Below are positions 24,807-42,006 of a DNA stretch of 64,000 nt, piece by piece; the stretch's first letter is position 1, and every line of letters begins with the position of its first letter. The translations under genes were made by a program, and so were the position numbers. The stretch comes from Stomorhina lunata (taxonomy: Eukaryota; Arthropoda; Insecta; Diptera; Rhiniidae), in the NCBI GenBank assembly GCA_933228675.1, contig OW121740.1, positions 159,956,486 to 160,020,485 of the forward strand, in the 5' to 3' direction. Below the pieces are notes generated by a model. The model ran no database searches. It was not told where the DNA came from and saw only the letters and a list, made by a program, of their open reading frames with translations.

Positions 24807-25272
24807 ATTTTCTATACCTTTTGAAATTCTAGTTACTTAAGCATCATTTTTAGATCATTATTTTAGACATATTTGAAGTGAAACAAATAGAAACTTGATA
24901 ATTTATTTAAAATATTTATAGCGTGATAATTGCCTATTTCCAAGAACTAAAAAAAGCCCTCTTAAAAATCTCTAGAAATCCCTTTACTAAATTGACACTT
25001 GTTTGTATTGAAAACTGTTCGAAATAGTATAAAATTCGATATATATTGTTCCTTTTTATACACTCTCCACTTTAGTTATTAAAACCAACATATTTATTTA
25101 CTTTCTTTTGATTTTCCTTTCCCTTTCTTGTCCCTTTGCTGAAGATATCCACATAATTAAACATCACTTTTAATTCTTAGGTTTGTGTGTTGAATTAGTT
25201 GTTAAGAAAGCCAAATTTTATTGAAATTCTAAAATATTTTAAATGTATGTTTAACCGTTTTTTTTCTAAAAA
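24807..25272 (+). other. EloA 3' flank
   Basis: This stretch contains the presumed EloA 3' UTR. No other gene is seen. Confidence 0.4.
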
Positions 25273-25513
25273 TCGGGCATGTTCTGCAAATCACTTCCAC
25301 ATGATTTTGAAATCACATAAATTTTCTAAGTCGAATTATTCATTGTTCATAAATTATTTTGACACTTTTATAACTCAGTGCACTTAAGATGAAGAAGGTC
25401 CAGAAGGTTATTGATAAATGCTCTGAAAATTTCAACAATTATAGAAATTACAGCCTTTTTGAATTTCATGTGATTTCAAAATCATGTGGAAGTGATTTGT
25501 AGAACATGCCCGA
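25273..25513. mobile_element. Short inverted-repeat element (MITE-like)
   Basis: Two arms of about 53 bases (25273-25325 and 25461-25513) are inverted copies with only a few differences. Both begin TCGGGCATGTTCT from the outside. The roughly 135-base centre is not obviously coding. This shape fits a small non-autonomous DNA transposon, or a long hairpin made by an inverted duplication. I could not identify a target duplication. Confidence 0.7.
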
Positions 25514-25844
25514 ATATATAACAGTTTTAAACGGGCTGTGCATAAAATGTAGAAATTACATTTTTAATTTTTTCTATTATATTGTATTTTTTGGGTTCAA
25601 CATTTTATGAATATCTTTGTATTGTATTATTTTGAAACATGTGTAAAAAATAAAATAACGTTAAAGTCTCAATCATTCAGAATTGTACATCAAAGTAAAG
25701 TAGAAAAAACATAAATAAAAATCGAAATATATATTTCAATACAAATTATAACAAAAAAACTCATTTTTTATTCAAAGTTTGATGGAAAAAGAACTAGTTG
25801 GGTCCATCCACTAAATGGGTCCATGCGATCTCAGTTGTACCAAA

Positions 25845-27200
25845 AAAATTTCTAAAATTTTTCTACAAAAATTTCTAAAATTTTTCTATAAAAATTTCTA
25901 AAATTTTTCTATAAAAATTTCTAAAATTTTTCTATAAAAATTTAATATCGAAAATTTTTCTATAAAAATTTTATATCGAAAAATTTTCTATAAATAGAAA
26001 ATATATAGAAAATTTGTCTGTAAAAATTTTATATCAAAAATTTTTCTATAAAAATTTTATATCAAAAATTATATAAATTTTATATCGAAAATTTTCTATA
26101 CAAATATCGAAAAATATTTTATAAAAATTTTTCTTTAAAAATTTTATATCAAAAACTTTTCTATTAAAATTTTTCTTTAAAAAAATTTTACATCGAAAAT
26201 TTTATATTGAAAATTTTCTATAAATAAAAATTATATATTAAAAATTTTTCTAAAAAAAAATATATCGTAAAATTTTTCTATAAAAATTTTGTATCGAAAA
26301 TTTTTCTATAAAAATTTCATATCGAAAATTTTTCTATGAAAATTTCATGTCGAAAATTTTTGCATAAAAATTTTTCTACAAAAATTTCTAAAATTTTTCT
26401 ACAAAAATTTCTAAAATTTTTCTATAAAAATTTCTAAAATTTTTCTATAAAAATTTAATATCGAAAATTTTTCTATAAAAATTTTATAACGAAAAATTTT
26501 CTATAAATAGAAAATATATAGAAAATTTGTCTGTAAAAATTTTATATCAAAAATTTTTCTATAAAAGTTTTATATCAAAAATTATATAAATTTTATATCG
26601 AAAATTTTTCTATACAAATATCGAAAAATATTCTATTAAAATTTTTCTTTAAAAATTTTATATCAAAAATTTTTCTATTAAAATTTTTCTTTAAAAAAAT
26701 TTTACATCGAAAATTTTATATTGAAAATTTTCTATAAATAAAAATTATATATTAAAAATTTTTCTAAAAAAAATATATCGTAAAATTTTTCTATAAAAAT
26801 TTTGTATCGAAAATTTTTCTATAAAAATTTCAAATCGAAAATTTTTCTATGAAAATTTCATGTCGAAAATTTTTGCATAAAAATTTTTAACGAAAATTCT
26901 TCTATTAAAATTTTTCTATAAAAATTTCATATCGAAAATTTTTGTATAAAAATTTTATATCGAAAATTCTTCTATAAAAATTTCATATCGAAAATTTTCT
27001 GTAAAAATTTCATATAGAAAATAAAAATTCCATATCGAAAATTTTCTATAAAAATTTCATATCGAAAATTTTCTATAAAAATTTCATATCGAACATTTTT
27101 GTATAAAAATTTTATACCGAAAATTCTTCTATAAATATTTTATCGAAATTTTTTCTATAAAAATTTTAGATCAAAAATTTTTCTTTAAAAATTTCTTAAA
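25845..27200. repeat. 28-bp-type AT minisatellite between EloA and CHMP7
   Basis: It uses the same ATATCGAAAATTTTTCTATA-type unit as the EloA intron 5 array, in the same orientation. About 522 bp of it is tandemly duplicated: the irregular marker AAATAGAAAATATATAG appears near 25992 and again near 26514, with matching order of variants around both. Confidence 0.92.
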
Positions 27201-27409
27201 TAAATAAAGCTTATATGGTTTTGGATATCAAATTTCCAATTTTATTTTTTAAATCTGCTTTTTAATTATAAGGCAAGATGACCACAAATAGAAAATTTTT
27301 AAAAATCTTCAATTTGTTCAATTCATTATTAATAAACACAGTAAACACAAAAAACACTTTAAAATATAGTAAAAACATTTAAAAAATTCAAAAGAAAAGA
27401 GAAACTATT

Positions 27410-29278
27410 TTAAGATTCCAACACATTGCCGCTGGCATCTTTTTCTGGCGAATCTTGTTCGATTTCCAAGCCGTTTAGCATAGCCAATAAATCGGCATCG
27501 GTGATTTCAATCTTTTGCGGCATTGTAACGCTGATGTTATTGTTCTCATTATCTTTTCGAACAGGTGTAGTAGGTGTTATCGATGATTCGCCCATAATAT
27601 CACGAAGTTCTTGCTCCAATTCATCTTCATCGGCCAGTAGAGAATCGTTAAAACTAACATTAGCTAGAGTATCTTGAACTTCTCTATATGAATCCATAGT
27701 GTCCTTAACATCTGAGACAATTTCATCGACATTATCATATTTAAGATTGGACGTTTCAAGAGCAGTTTGTAAAGCTTTCGAGCCATATTTGTAGGCATCC
27801 AAAATAATGCCATTCAATTTGGCCTCATGAACGTTGGACAAAAGTGTTTCAATGTTGTGCAATGCCAAACTGCGACGTTCTGTGGATTTTTTGTATAGGA
27901 AGTAAAATAATAAGAAACATTTTTGAAGTTTACATATAAAAGTGGAGTTTTAACTTACCATGATTTTTCTCTAATAAATGCTTTTTGCGTAAATAGGTTT
28001 TAGCCAGTATTCTTTTGTTTTCTTTAATATATTGACGAGCTTTATTTTCATTATCCTTAACTTCCAACTCGATATCTTCGATTTGTTTTACTAGATTCGT
28101 TTTTGTAACTTGCAAGTTGTGAATGGCATGATCGGATTCTGTAATTGTTATATCGCTATCTTGTTTTGCTATAAAAGGAAAATATATTTTGTTGAATAGT
28201 GTAAGAAAAAAATAATACAATTCTAAGGCGATATCTAATTTTGCCACTTACTTGGTATTTTCACCAAATGTATTTGCTGCTCATTTGGATTTGTTTTGTA
28301 TTCCAAACCAATTTTTTTCTGAACATTCAGGGTGTGAAGGCAAATACGCAAACATTCCTCAGAAATATTTAAGGACGGGCAAAGTTCTTTCTTCAATAAC
28401 TCATAATGTTGAAGTGTTCCCTTGTATGGATCTTGGAACAATACTTCCTGTAATTCTGTGCAGTAATCCTAAGTAAAAAAATAATTTGATTAAAAAATTA
28501 GAACCTTCTAAACGTAACAGATGGGCTAAAAAGTTTGTAGCCTAATGCATACATGGTGCTTTTAGAATTAAATCCATATGGTTTTTAGCCAGCATTTATA
28601 AAGTAGGGGATAAGTAAATCTTTAGAGAAACGACATTGAGGAGGAAGAGAAAGCGTATATGGTTAGCGTATCCATATACGATTTCCAACTACGTTCCCAC
28701 GACAGTCGGTTCTTCGTACCGGAACGGATTCTTCTGATTAGTTACAACAACAACATTTCCACCTATGCGGCTAACTTTCAGCCCATATTGTAATATCTTA
28801 CCTTTACAACCTCCATGTGTATATATTGCAACAAAGCCTGTTGTGCCGCATCTGAGGCACCAAGGGATAACTTAATTTTATCAAATCCCCAGTTTAGGGG
28901 CTTCTTTAGAAAACTATTCATCGCCCAACCAGACCAGCTGTTCTCCGGATCATATTCATAGTCTTTACGTAAACGTATAACTTTTTGCCGCTGCATTTCT
29001 TCCAGCACCACATCGAAACAACAGGGTACACGTTGACCTTTTGTGAAATTCATCTGCAATTCCTGTTTACAAAAGTTTGCTTTGCCCTTGAACAAACAGT
29101 ACTCCCGTATTGTGTCCTGCCAAAATTTCATTTTTGAGTCGTAATTTTCGGGATTTACACTACGATTACGAAATGGTGCCAATAACACTTGGACACGTGC
29201 ATCATCTTGCCAGCAGTTTGGATAAGGATAGGATTCACAGGATTTTTGCGATTTTGTGGGACTAGAATTATTGGACAT
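27410..29278 (-). CDS. CHMP7: CHMP7, ESCRT-III family protein
   Basis: Four exons on the minus strand (29278-28802, 28468-28252, 28168-27959, 27879-27410) join in frame to 457 residues, close to the 453 of human CHMP7. The N-terminal half (from YPNCWQDDARVQVLLAPFRN) is the winged-helix, ESCRT-II-like part that binds membranes. The C-terminal half is a Snf7-type helical domain (QIEDIELEVKDNENKARQYI; HNIETLLSNVHEAKLNGIIL; LEQELRDIMGE). CHMP7 recruits ESCRT-III to the nuclear envelope during resealing and also works in endosomal sorting. Intron 1 (28469-28801) contains an interspersed repeat with GGTTCTTCGTACCGGAAC at about 28709. The gene is convergent with EloA and divergent from the ODF3-like gene. 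Drosophila CG5498 is the likely counterpart. Confidence 0.92.
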
Positions 29279-30245
29279 CGTAGAAAATTGTGTTTTTTCG
29301 TTGTTGCTTGTAAAGTTATTTTCTTTGTTTTGTTTTTTTTTCTTGTGAGAATTTTAGAGATGACATTTAAAATAGTCACATCTCTAATAATTGTTCTTTT
29401 TGTTTATTGTATTCAAAATACAGACGACAGGCGACGGGCGACAATAACGTCGTAGTTAGCAATAATAAAAGTTAAAGAAATGATGAAATTTAAAGAAATG
29501 AATGGCAAAAATCTACAATTTAAATATTTTTAAATAAAAGAAGCCTTATTCCCTAAAAATCCCTTTATAAGTGGTGATTTTATTAATAAAATAAATTAAG
29601 TGAAAATATCCAGTTTTGTATTTAAGCCATTTTCAATATTGCGCCTTATATAAAAAATAAGACCGAGTTTACCAATTTAATTACAGCTTATACACAAATA
29701 ATGTGTGCAATAAACAAACATTGAATAGCCATTTTATTCAGAGTGAGAAGCGTTTTTCTAAATTTTAGACTATTTTAAGTGGTCTTGTATGGAAATATGG
29801 ACCGATTTCACAAAACTTGTTAATCTAAGCATTATTTCTTTCAAATTTATTAAAAATCCACTTAAATTTGATTTAAAAATCTCCATTTTTGGATGCAAGA
29901 CCTATGGGAGATATTTGAAAAAATGGACCGATTTTAATACCCTTCTAAACTAGAGTCAAATATGAAATAATTGCCTTAATAGTAGCCGGGTCAAAAGTGA
30001 ACCTATTACATTATATTAAAAGAAAATTGATTCCAATAATACTTTTTGTTTTTGTTAAATTATTTATGATACAAATTTTTCCCATAGAAATATATTTTTG
30101 ACCAATCACGCCGTATTGTCATTCAGAATTAAAATAAAAAAAAAAATAGTTGATTTGTAATTTTTTTTAAATTGTATTTTATTGATAAAAATATATACAT
30201 ATATATTAAATTTTCAGTTGTGTTATTTCGTTTTATTGCAAAATA
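29279..30245. other. Divergent region, CHMP7 to ODF3-like gene
   Basis: This 967-bp stretch lies between two divergent start codons and should contain both promoters. The part at about 29780-29945 (TTGTATGG and two copies of ATGGACCGATTT) belongs to a widespread dipteran repeat also seen at about 42850-42885 and 62630-63200. No coding feature is present. Confidence 0.5.
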
Positions 30246-33200
30246 ATGGATGATTCAAGAGGTAATTATTTTCACTAAACCTGTTTTTAAAACCTAACTT
30301 ACCGATTTACTATAAATACTTCTCTTTAAGATTTCAGTACAAATCTCAATGAAAATAATCCAAGTAGATATTCTATCATAGAACCGGTGACTGAAAAACC
30401 TCGATCTCCAGGTACCCCTTATATGGGGCTAGTAATATTTCTTTGGTGAAATCGTCTAGTCCACAATACAGTATTGCTTCAAGATCTAAGTTTAAAGCAC
30501 AAAGTGTACCAGCAGCAAATGCTTATGATCGCAGCAACTATAAACCAGGAAGTTCAGCTACTACGTATTCATTTGGCAGACGTCCCAACGCTCATATAAG
30601 ACATTAAATATAAGAAAAATGCATATAGAAAAATGTTTGAAAGGAGTAAAAAATTGAAGAAAAATGAGTAAACTGAAACAAAAAGACTAAACTAAAACCA
30701 TGACTAAAACGAAATCGGTAATTTTATACTAGCTTAAAGAAATTATGATCTTAGCCATTCTTTAATCTTGTACAAAGCTGTCGTCGTCATCGAGTAGCAT
30801 TAAAGAAGTAAAATATTGAAAAAAATAAATTTTGTATTATATAAAACTTTAAAAATTTGTTGTTAGATTTCTTCTCTTTTGCTTATACATATATCAAGGT
30901 TGGCCAAATGTAGAGCGTTTTTAAATGAAAGTGCTCAATCTTAAAATGAGAATGTGCTCTGAGAATTGTATTTGCTGTATGTTTTGTTATTGTTTGGGGT
31001 CCATTGTGATCTTTCAAAGATAGATAAGATTGAAGCAAAAGGAGACTAAGAATCTGGGAAAAGATAGAGTAAGTAGAGAAGAGAGAAATAATAAAATAGT
31101 TACGATAGACCTATCTAAGCCGAGTTGAGTTATAAAACCTAGAAGATCGTTCTGTTTGCACTGCTGTAGATCGTGAAGTTCATCATGAAATCTTTTGCCT
31201 AGATGTCCACCGATTCGGACGATTCCTCATCTAGACATAGTCTACAGTCCGGATTGCTACCATCCCACTTGTTTAGCCTAGGTTTTAAGACACAGTGTCC
31301 TATTAAAATGCCTACACATTATCTTAAACTTATCCTATTCAACCTAGCGGAGTTTTGGTTCCGCTAATGTGCGGTTTAGGCCATAAAGTCCTAGATGTTC
31401 TGCATGCAACCATGTTTTCCCCTGACTATGAGGTTTCTTTGCTAAATGACAGATAGGGAGATATGTCCGTCTGATAGGGGGAGCTATTTCTGTTACTTTT
31501 TGACTCAAGTCTTGAAATGGAATAATGGAATCTACATCGGGAAAATATCTACCTCTATCCATAAATTGAACCAATCTAAAAAGATACATATGGATGTTGA
31601 CTGACTTTCTGTCTTTATCGGTTATACTTGACTCCCAGTGGAGCATAGGGCCTCAACTTGACCACTGTACCCTAAACTCTAGTATAAGATGGGATAGAGA
31701 AAACCCAGGCACAAGCGGATTAGGTAAGAACGCATCGTTTGAACACATTCTCTGTAAATGCTTCAAGGCCAGAGGCCCAAGTTTCTAGGTAGTTGTTCAC
31801 ATGATGATCTTCAAGATTCCCTGCGATACAACTTAATGATGTTGTAAACTTATAGGACTCATATGTTTTAGATATTGATATATAGAATACTTATATTATA
31901 TTCCTTTTTTAATTCCTCTCTTTCAATTTGGAAGGATCATAGTGGATCTCCGAGTGAAAGTATCAATTGGCACCACTTTTTCACATTAACAATAAGGTAT
32001 TTTATGGAAATTTTCAAATTAAGGGAATAATAGTACGCACATTTAAAAAGTTTTCAAGGTTTGTCATTTTTTTAATGATTGGGACTTTTAGGGTTAAAAC
32101 TTGGACTTTCAGGGTTAAAATTGTTTAATCTATTGGTCTAACCTTATCATAGAAGTTAACTCTACTTTATAAATCATTAGATACTCAATGAAATTAGTTT
32201 CTAATTATGAGTAAATTATTTTAAAAATTAAGTTTAAAATTGGTCCACAACGCGAAATGGGTTCTAATTTTTTTATTCCCCATATCTTAAAAACCTAGTT
32301 TTACGCTTTTTTCATTTAAATCTAGGAATATTTCATCAAATTGTCATGAATTTTATCAGTTTATTTTTAATTTTTCGGCAAAACAATTTTCTTCTATTTT
32401 TTGGCAAAACATTTTTCTTCTTTTATAGCTTTAAATTTTTGGAAAACAAATTATAATCAATACATACTATTAGGCAATTATCACATCCACGTTATGACTT
32501 CCATAGGTAATTAACCATAAAAATATAAGAACAATTTTAATGTAAAGCAATTTTTTATAAGGTCCGGGACCAATTTATTCTCTGCCACCTCTAATTGGTT
32601 ATGATAAGCATGATCTACGCAAAGTACGTGGCCCACAATATAGCATGAGGGGACCTCAGAAAGACATTTTTACTAGTAAAACACCGGGACCTGGTTTATA
32701 CGCAGAGAATTATACGCGTTATGGAAAAATTTCTTCAAAAGCTTATACCTTTAGGCCTAGAAATTGTGCAAAAGGTACATTTAAACTTTTAATTTTGAAA
32801 TTTAATTTATTCAGTTAAATATTTAATAATTTATTCTATAAAACAAAGTTCCAAAAAGCATTGGACCTGGCCCAGCAAATTATGATTTAGTGGCAAAACC
32901 TTATGTAAGTAAAAAAGCACCTGCTGTATATTCTATGGCTCGTAAAGATAAATATCGTTTTAAAAATTTAAATCCTGGAGCTAATGCCTATGAAGTTAAA
33001 AAAAATATGGTTATGAATGCGTCACCGGCTTATACCTTGTAAGCTTAATAAATGCTTCGAAAGCAGTGAAACAAAACATAGTTTTTATATGTTAATTTTT
33101 TCAGCGGCTACAAGACCTTTCTTAAGAAAAAAGGTGGTTCTCCTGGAGCAGCAGCTTATCCAAGTTGCAGCCTTAAAACATCAATGAAAAAGGCACCTGA

Positions 33201-33372
33201 ATATTCTATGGTTCCTCGTACAAAGTATGCCTTTAAACAATTTGTTCCAGGTTCTAATGCCTACGATCGTTCGAAATATAAGCCGGGTAATACACAACCA
33301 GCTTATACATTTGGTATACGTCATCATCCCAGGGCACCACCATTTATAGTGTCTCAAGATAATATAAAATGA
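30246..33372 (+). CDS. ODF3-like sperm-tail PG-rich repeat protein
   Basis: Five exons (30246-30261, 30331-30411, 32562-32774, 32849-33038, 33105-33372) join in frame to 255 residues, almost the length of human ODF3 (254). Pro-Gly repeats run through it: PGPGPIYSLPPLIGYDKHD, TPGPGLYAEN, IGPGPANYDL, NPGANAYEV, SPGAAAYPS and VPGSNAYDRSKYKPG. These STPGR repeats are typical of proteins lining the inside of ciliary and sperm-tail microtubules, so a role in the sperm flagellum is likely by family. Intron 2 (2.15 kb) holds a frameshifted copy of the last exon (30412-30607) and a repeat (30985-31970). Several Drosophila paralogues exist, so I give no symbol. Confidence 0.85.
30412..30607 (+). pseudogene. 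Frameshifted ODF3-like terminal exon copy
   Basis: Directly after exon 2 the DNA reads on as GTPYMG and then, one base out of frame, 59 codons (30431-30607) ending in TAA. They include SPQYSIASRSKFKA, AANAYDRSNYKPG and TYSFGRR. This parallels the real last exon (APEYSMVPRTKYAF, SNAYDRSKYKPG, YTFGIRH). An AATAAA lies at 30824-30829. It looks like a decayed short gene end or a duplicated terminal exon, disabled by a single missing base near 30428. Read-through of exon 2 would stop after about 12 extra residues. Confidence 0.75.
30985..31970. repeat. Interspersed repeat in ODF3-like intron 2
   Basis: The left end has GGTCCATTGTGATCTTTC (30998) and the right end GGAAGGATCATAGTGGATC (about 31932), which are approximate inverted versions of each other. 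The right end is shared with 14045-14095. A minus-strand open frame (31344-31646, 100 residues) has no domain I recognise and is probably part of the element. Confidence 0.5.
31971..32561. other. Remainder of ODF3-like intron 2
   Basis: AT-rich intron sequence; no further feature seen. Confidence 0.4.
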
Positions 33373-33609
33373 TACTTATATATAGTTGTATAGATGTAAT
33401 TCTTACCAGCAATATGGAAATTTAAATTTTATGATATTGTTTCAAAAATATAAAGCTAAAATAGTTATGAAAAATAATTAAAAATAATAGTAGTAATACA
33501 GTAATATTACAAATGTTGCGGTAGTTTTTATTTATTCCATATATCTGTATATTGGATAACCTAAAAAGCACCGGACACCACCATAGCTAGATGTAGGGTA
33601 ATTTTTTTA

Positions 33610-34920
33610 TAAAAAAATTAATATCAAAACAAATACTTAAAAAAATTATCTATAAAAATTGTATATTAAAAATTTTTTATATAAAAATTTTGTATAGAAA
33701 AATTTTATATTGAAAATTGTTTCTATAAAAATTGAATATCTAAAATTTCATAACAAAATTTTTCTATAAAAAATTTTAAATCGAAAATTTTTCTATAAAA
33801 AATTTTAAATCGAAAATTTTTCTATAAAAATTTGATATCTAACATTTTTCTACAAAAAATTTTTATCTAAATTTTTTCTATAAATGTATGTCTAAAATTT
33901 TTCTATACAATTTTATATCGAATTTTTCTATAAAAATTTTATATTCAAAATTTTTCTATAAAAATTTTATATCTTTAATTTTTTCTATAAAAATTGTATA
34001 TCTTAAATTTTTTCTATAAAAATTTTGTATCGAAAATTTTTCTATAAAAATTCTTTATCGAAAATTTTTCTATAAAATTGCTTCTTATCGAAAATTTTTC
34101 TATAAAAATTTCATATTCAAAATTTTTTTTAGAAAATTTTTTCTACAAGAATTTCAAATCGAAAATTTTTCTATAAAAATTTTATATTGAAAATTTTTCT
34201 ATAAAAATTTTATATCGAAAATTTTTCTATAAAAATTTTATACCGAATATTTTTTTTTATATCAAAAATTTTTCTGTAAAAGTTTCATATCCAAAATTTT
34301 TCTATAAAAATTTTATTCCAAAATTTCATATCGAAAATTTTTCTATAAAAATTTTATATCGAATTTTTTTATGTCAAAAATTTTTCTGTAAAAATTTCAT
34401 ATCCAAAATTTTTCTATAAAAAATTTATATCCAGAATTTCTCTTAAATATTTGATGTCCAAAATTTTTCTATAAAAATTTTATATCTTAAATTTTTTCTA
34501 TAAAATTTTTATTTCTTAAATTTTTTTTATAAAAATTTCATATCTAAAAATTTTCTATAAAAATTTCATATCGAAAATTTTTCTTTAAAAATTTCATATC
34601 CAAAATTTTTCTTTAAAAATTTCATATCCGAAATTTTTCTATAAAAATTCCATATCGAAAATTTTTCTATAAAAATTTTTTTATAAAAATTTCATATCGA
34701 AAATTTGTCTGCAAAAATTTTATTTCGAAAATTATATTAATGATATCCAAAATTTTTCTACAAAAAATTGATATTCAAAAATTTTCTATAAAAATTTAAT
34801 GACCAAAATTTTTCTATAAAAATTTCTTATAGAAATATTTTCTACAAAAATTTCAAATCGAAAATTTTTCTATAAAAATTTCATATCAAAAAATTTTGAT
34901 GAAATTTTTTTTAGAAAAGT
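33610..34920. repeat. 28-bp AT minisatellite after ODF3-like gene
   Basis: The units are of the ATATCGAAAATTTTTCTATA type, strongly diverged (ATATCC, ATATCT and ATATTC variants). The array starts about 240 bp after the ODF3-like stop codon and has the same orientation as the arrays at 22880 and 25845. Confidence 0.92.
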
Positions 34921-37033
34921 TTTCAAAAAAGAAATTATATTTTTATGAAAATGTTATTTTGTGGAAATTTAAAAAAAATATATATATTTTTTTGAAGAAC
35001 AAAGTTCTGCCAAAATTGTAGAAAACATTATGAAAAATTTATGTTTTCTTTTTTTATAAACAATTCAAACCTGTTTCATATTCCAACAAATTATTCCGAT
35101 AACACCGATTTGTCTCCTGACCTATTTAAACAAAGAAAATAAAAAGAATTAAATAAAATTTGAAGCTATTAAAATAAAACTTTAGGGACTTACGACATTT
35201 CTATACCAAATTACTTTAATTTAACACTTAACAAAACTCTCATTCTCTCTGAAAAGTCGCAGACACATTAAAATACGGCAATCAAAATTCTGAAAGTTCG
35301 AAAAAAGAGAAAAAACAACAAACACTTTAGTTAAAGTGCAATAAATAGAATATTTAACAATACAACAAAAATTGTTTGACAAAGAATCATTTAATATTTA
35401 TGTAGTTATTTGTTCATTTAAAGAACGTGTTCTCAACAAAAGAATTAAATGATTCTTGAGTAAAATAAACAAAATTATATAGAGAGTATATAGAGATATT
35501 GCCCATATTATTACCAGAGTTGTACTCTTTCTCAAAATTATTTTTGTAAACACTTAATTTGTTTAGTTTTGGAAGAGAGTTTTATCCTCTGCCTCTGATG
35601 GGTTAAGGTAACAAGATAAATGGCGCAGCATCGACTTTGTTATTATGAATTTTAGGACTCCATTCTGAAAAATTAAAGAGATTAGTGAAAAAAATCCAAA
35701 ATTTAAAGAGGTAATTCAATGAAAAAAATAATCAACATGATTATAAAAGAATAAAATACAAATACATGCTGTTTTTTTAGTTTCGTTTTTTTTTTTGGTT
35801 TCATTTCTTGGTCATAAAAGACAATAATTAAAATCTTTACTAAACAAATATCTCTTAATATGCTTAATATAATTAAATTAATTAGTTTAAAAAAAACACT
35901 ACAATTTCAAAATTTTTGAATGCATGTAGTTTAAGATATTAGGGATATATGTTTTGTGTATGTATGTATGTATGTATTTCAACTTCTGTTAACTAACAGC
36001 TGAATTAAACAGCATGCTTTTTTAAGAACAGCGGAACAAAATTCGGCGGCACGTCTTTTCCAAAATGATATTGTTTTTTTTTTCCAGCTGGCTCTAGTTC
36101 TTGAAATATAATTGATAACATAAATTAGAGAGAGTGATTCAAAATTCTATTAAAATGTTTAAATATTTTTGGTTACTTTTTTTTCAAAAATTTTTATGAA
36201 ATTCAAAATTTCCAATAGAAGCTTAGAAAATTTTTAAAGTTTCAAAAATTTCTTTTAAAATGTAATAAATAATATTAAAAGAAAAAAGTACATTTTAGGA
36301 TTCTATTGTATTAACACAACAAATTCTGTTATGTTAACACAACCACCAAATAATTAAGACTTAAGTTAATATAATAGAATCGGTTATGTTAATATAAAAG
36401 AAACGGTATAAATTTTGAAAAAGTTATATCTCAAAAACTAGAGCTAATTAAAAAATAAAAAACATATCATATACGAGTTCGATAGGTCAAAATAATTTTA
36501 CATTTTTTCCAAAAGTTTATGCCGCATCGAAACAGTAATTTTTTGTACTAATTCAATAAATTTTGTTCTCTTGCTTATCTTGTAGCTCTACAAAGTGCAT
36601 TATTTAATTTAATTTTTTTTGCTTGCCGCTTTTGCATAATAATGGTAGTTATTATTAACTTTAAACAATTTTTAAAACCAAAGCAGGGGTATAACTACTA
36701 AACGATTCTTTCTTTATCAAATAAAAATTTTCCTTATTTTCAAATATTTTTTTTAAGGTTAATACTTTCTTTTTAATTTCCGTTTTCTTGGTTTTGCTGT
36801 ATTTAAGATGCGAATTTAACTGGGATTTAAATATTTTGTTTGTAACTAGTTTTTATACACAAAAATTTAAAAATATGTATATGTTAATGTTTTTTTTTAT
36901 AAAGAGGAAAAAATTACATTTAACTTTGTTTAACCAAGTATTTTTTTCTATCTTTGAGTCTGTTAAGCCATTCCGTCCGTACACAGCGATGACCGATTGC
37001 GGGTAAGTAAACGCATGTTGCTTGTTGTGACTT
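34921..37033. other. Convergent intergenic region, ODF3-like to PRP4K
   Basis: Roughly 2.1 kb of AT-rich DNA with a short GTAT microsatellite (about 35957-35978). No gene is supported. The minus strand from 35216 has ATGTC followed by GTAAGT, which looks like a tiny first exon, but no convincing downstream reading frame was found. Confidence 0.5.

Positions 37034-42006
<4,973 letters not shown>

Noticed and set aside
31344..31646. Minus-strand 100-residue frame in the ODF3-like intron as a host gene
   Set aside because: It has no recognisable domain and lies within sequence shared with another locus (14045-14095), so it is probably part of an interspersed repeat.
35060..35216. Minus-strand ATGTC followed by GTAAGT, like a tiny first exon, with a possible second exon near 35100
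   Set aside because: Each joining gives at most about 18 residues before a stop and no recognisable peptide.
35560..35640. Weak resemblance of FYPLPLMG to the ODF3-like SLPPLIG block
   Set aside because: Only a few residues, followed by a stop and no Pro-Gly repeats; probably chance.
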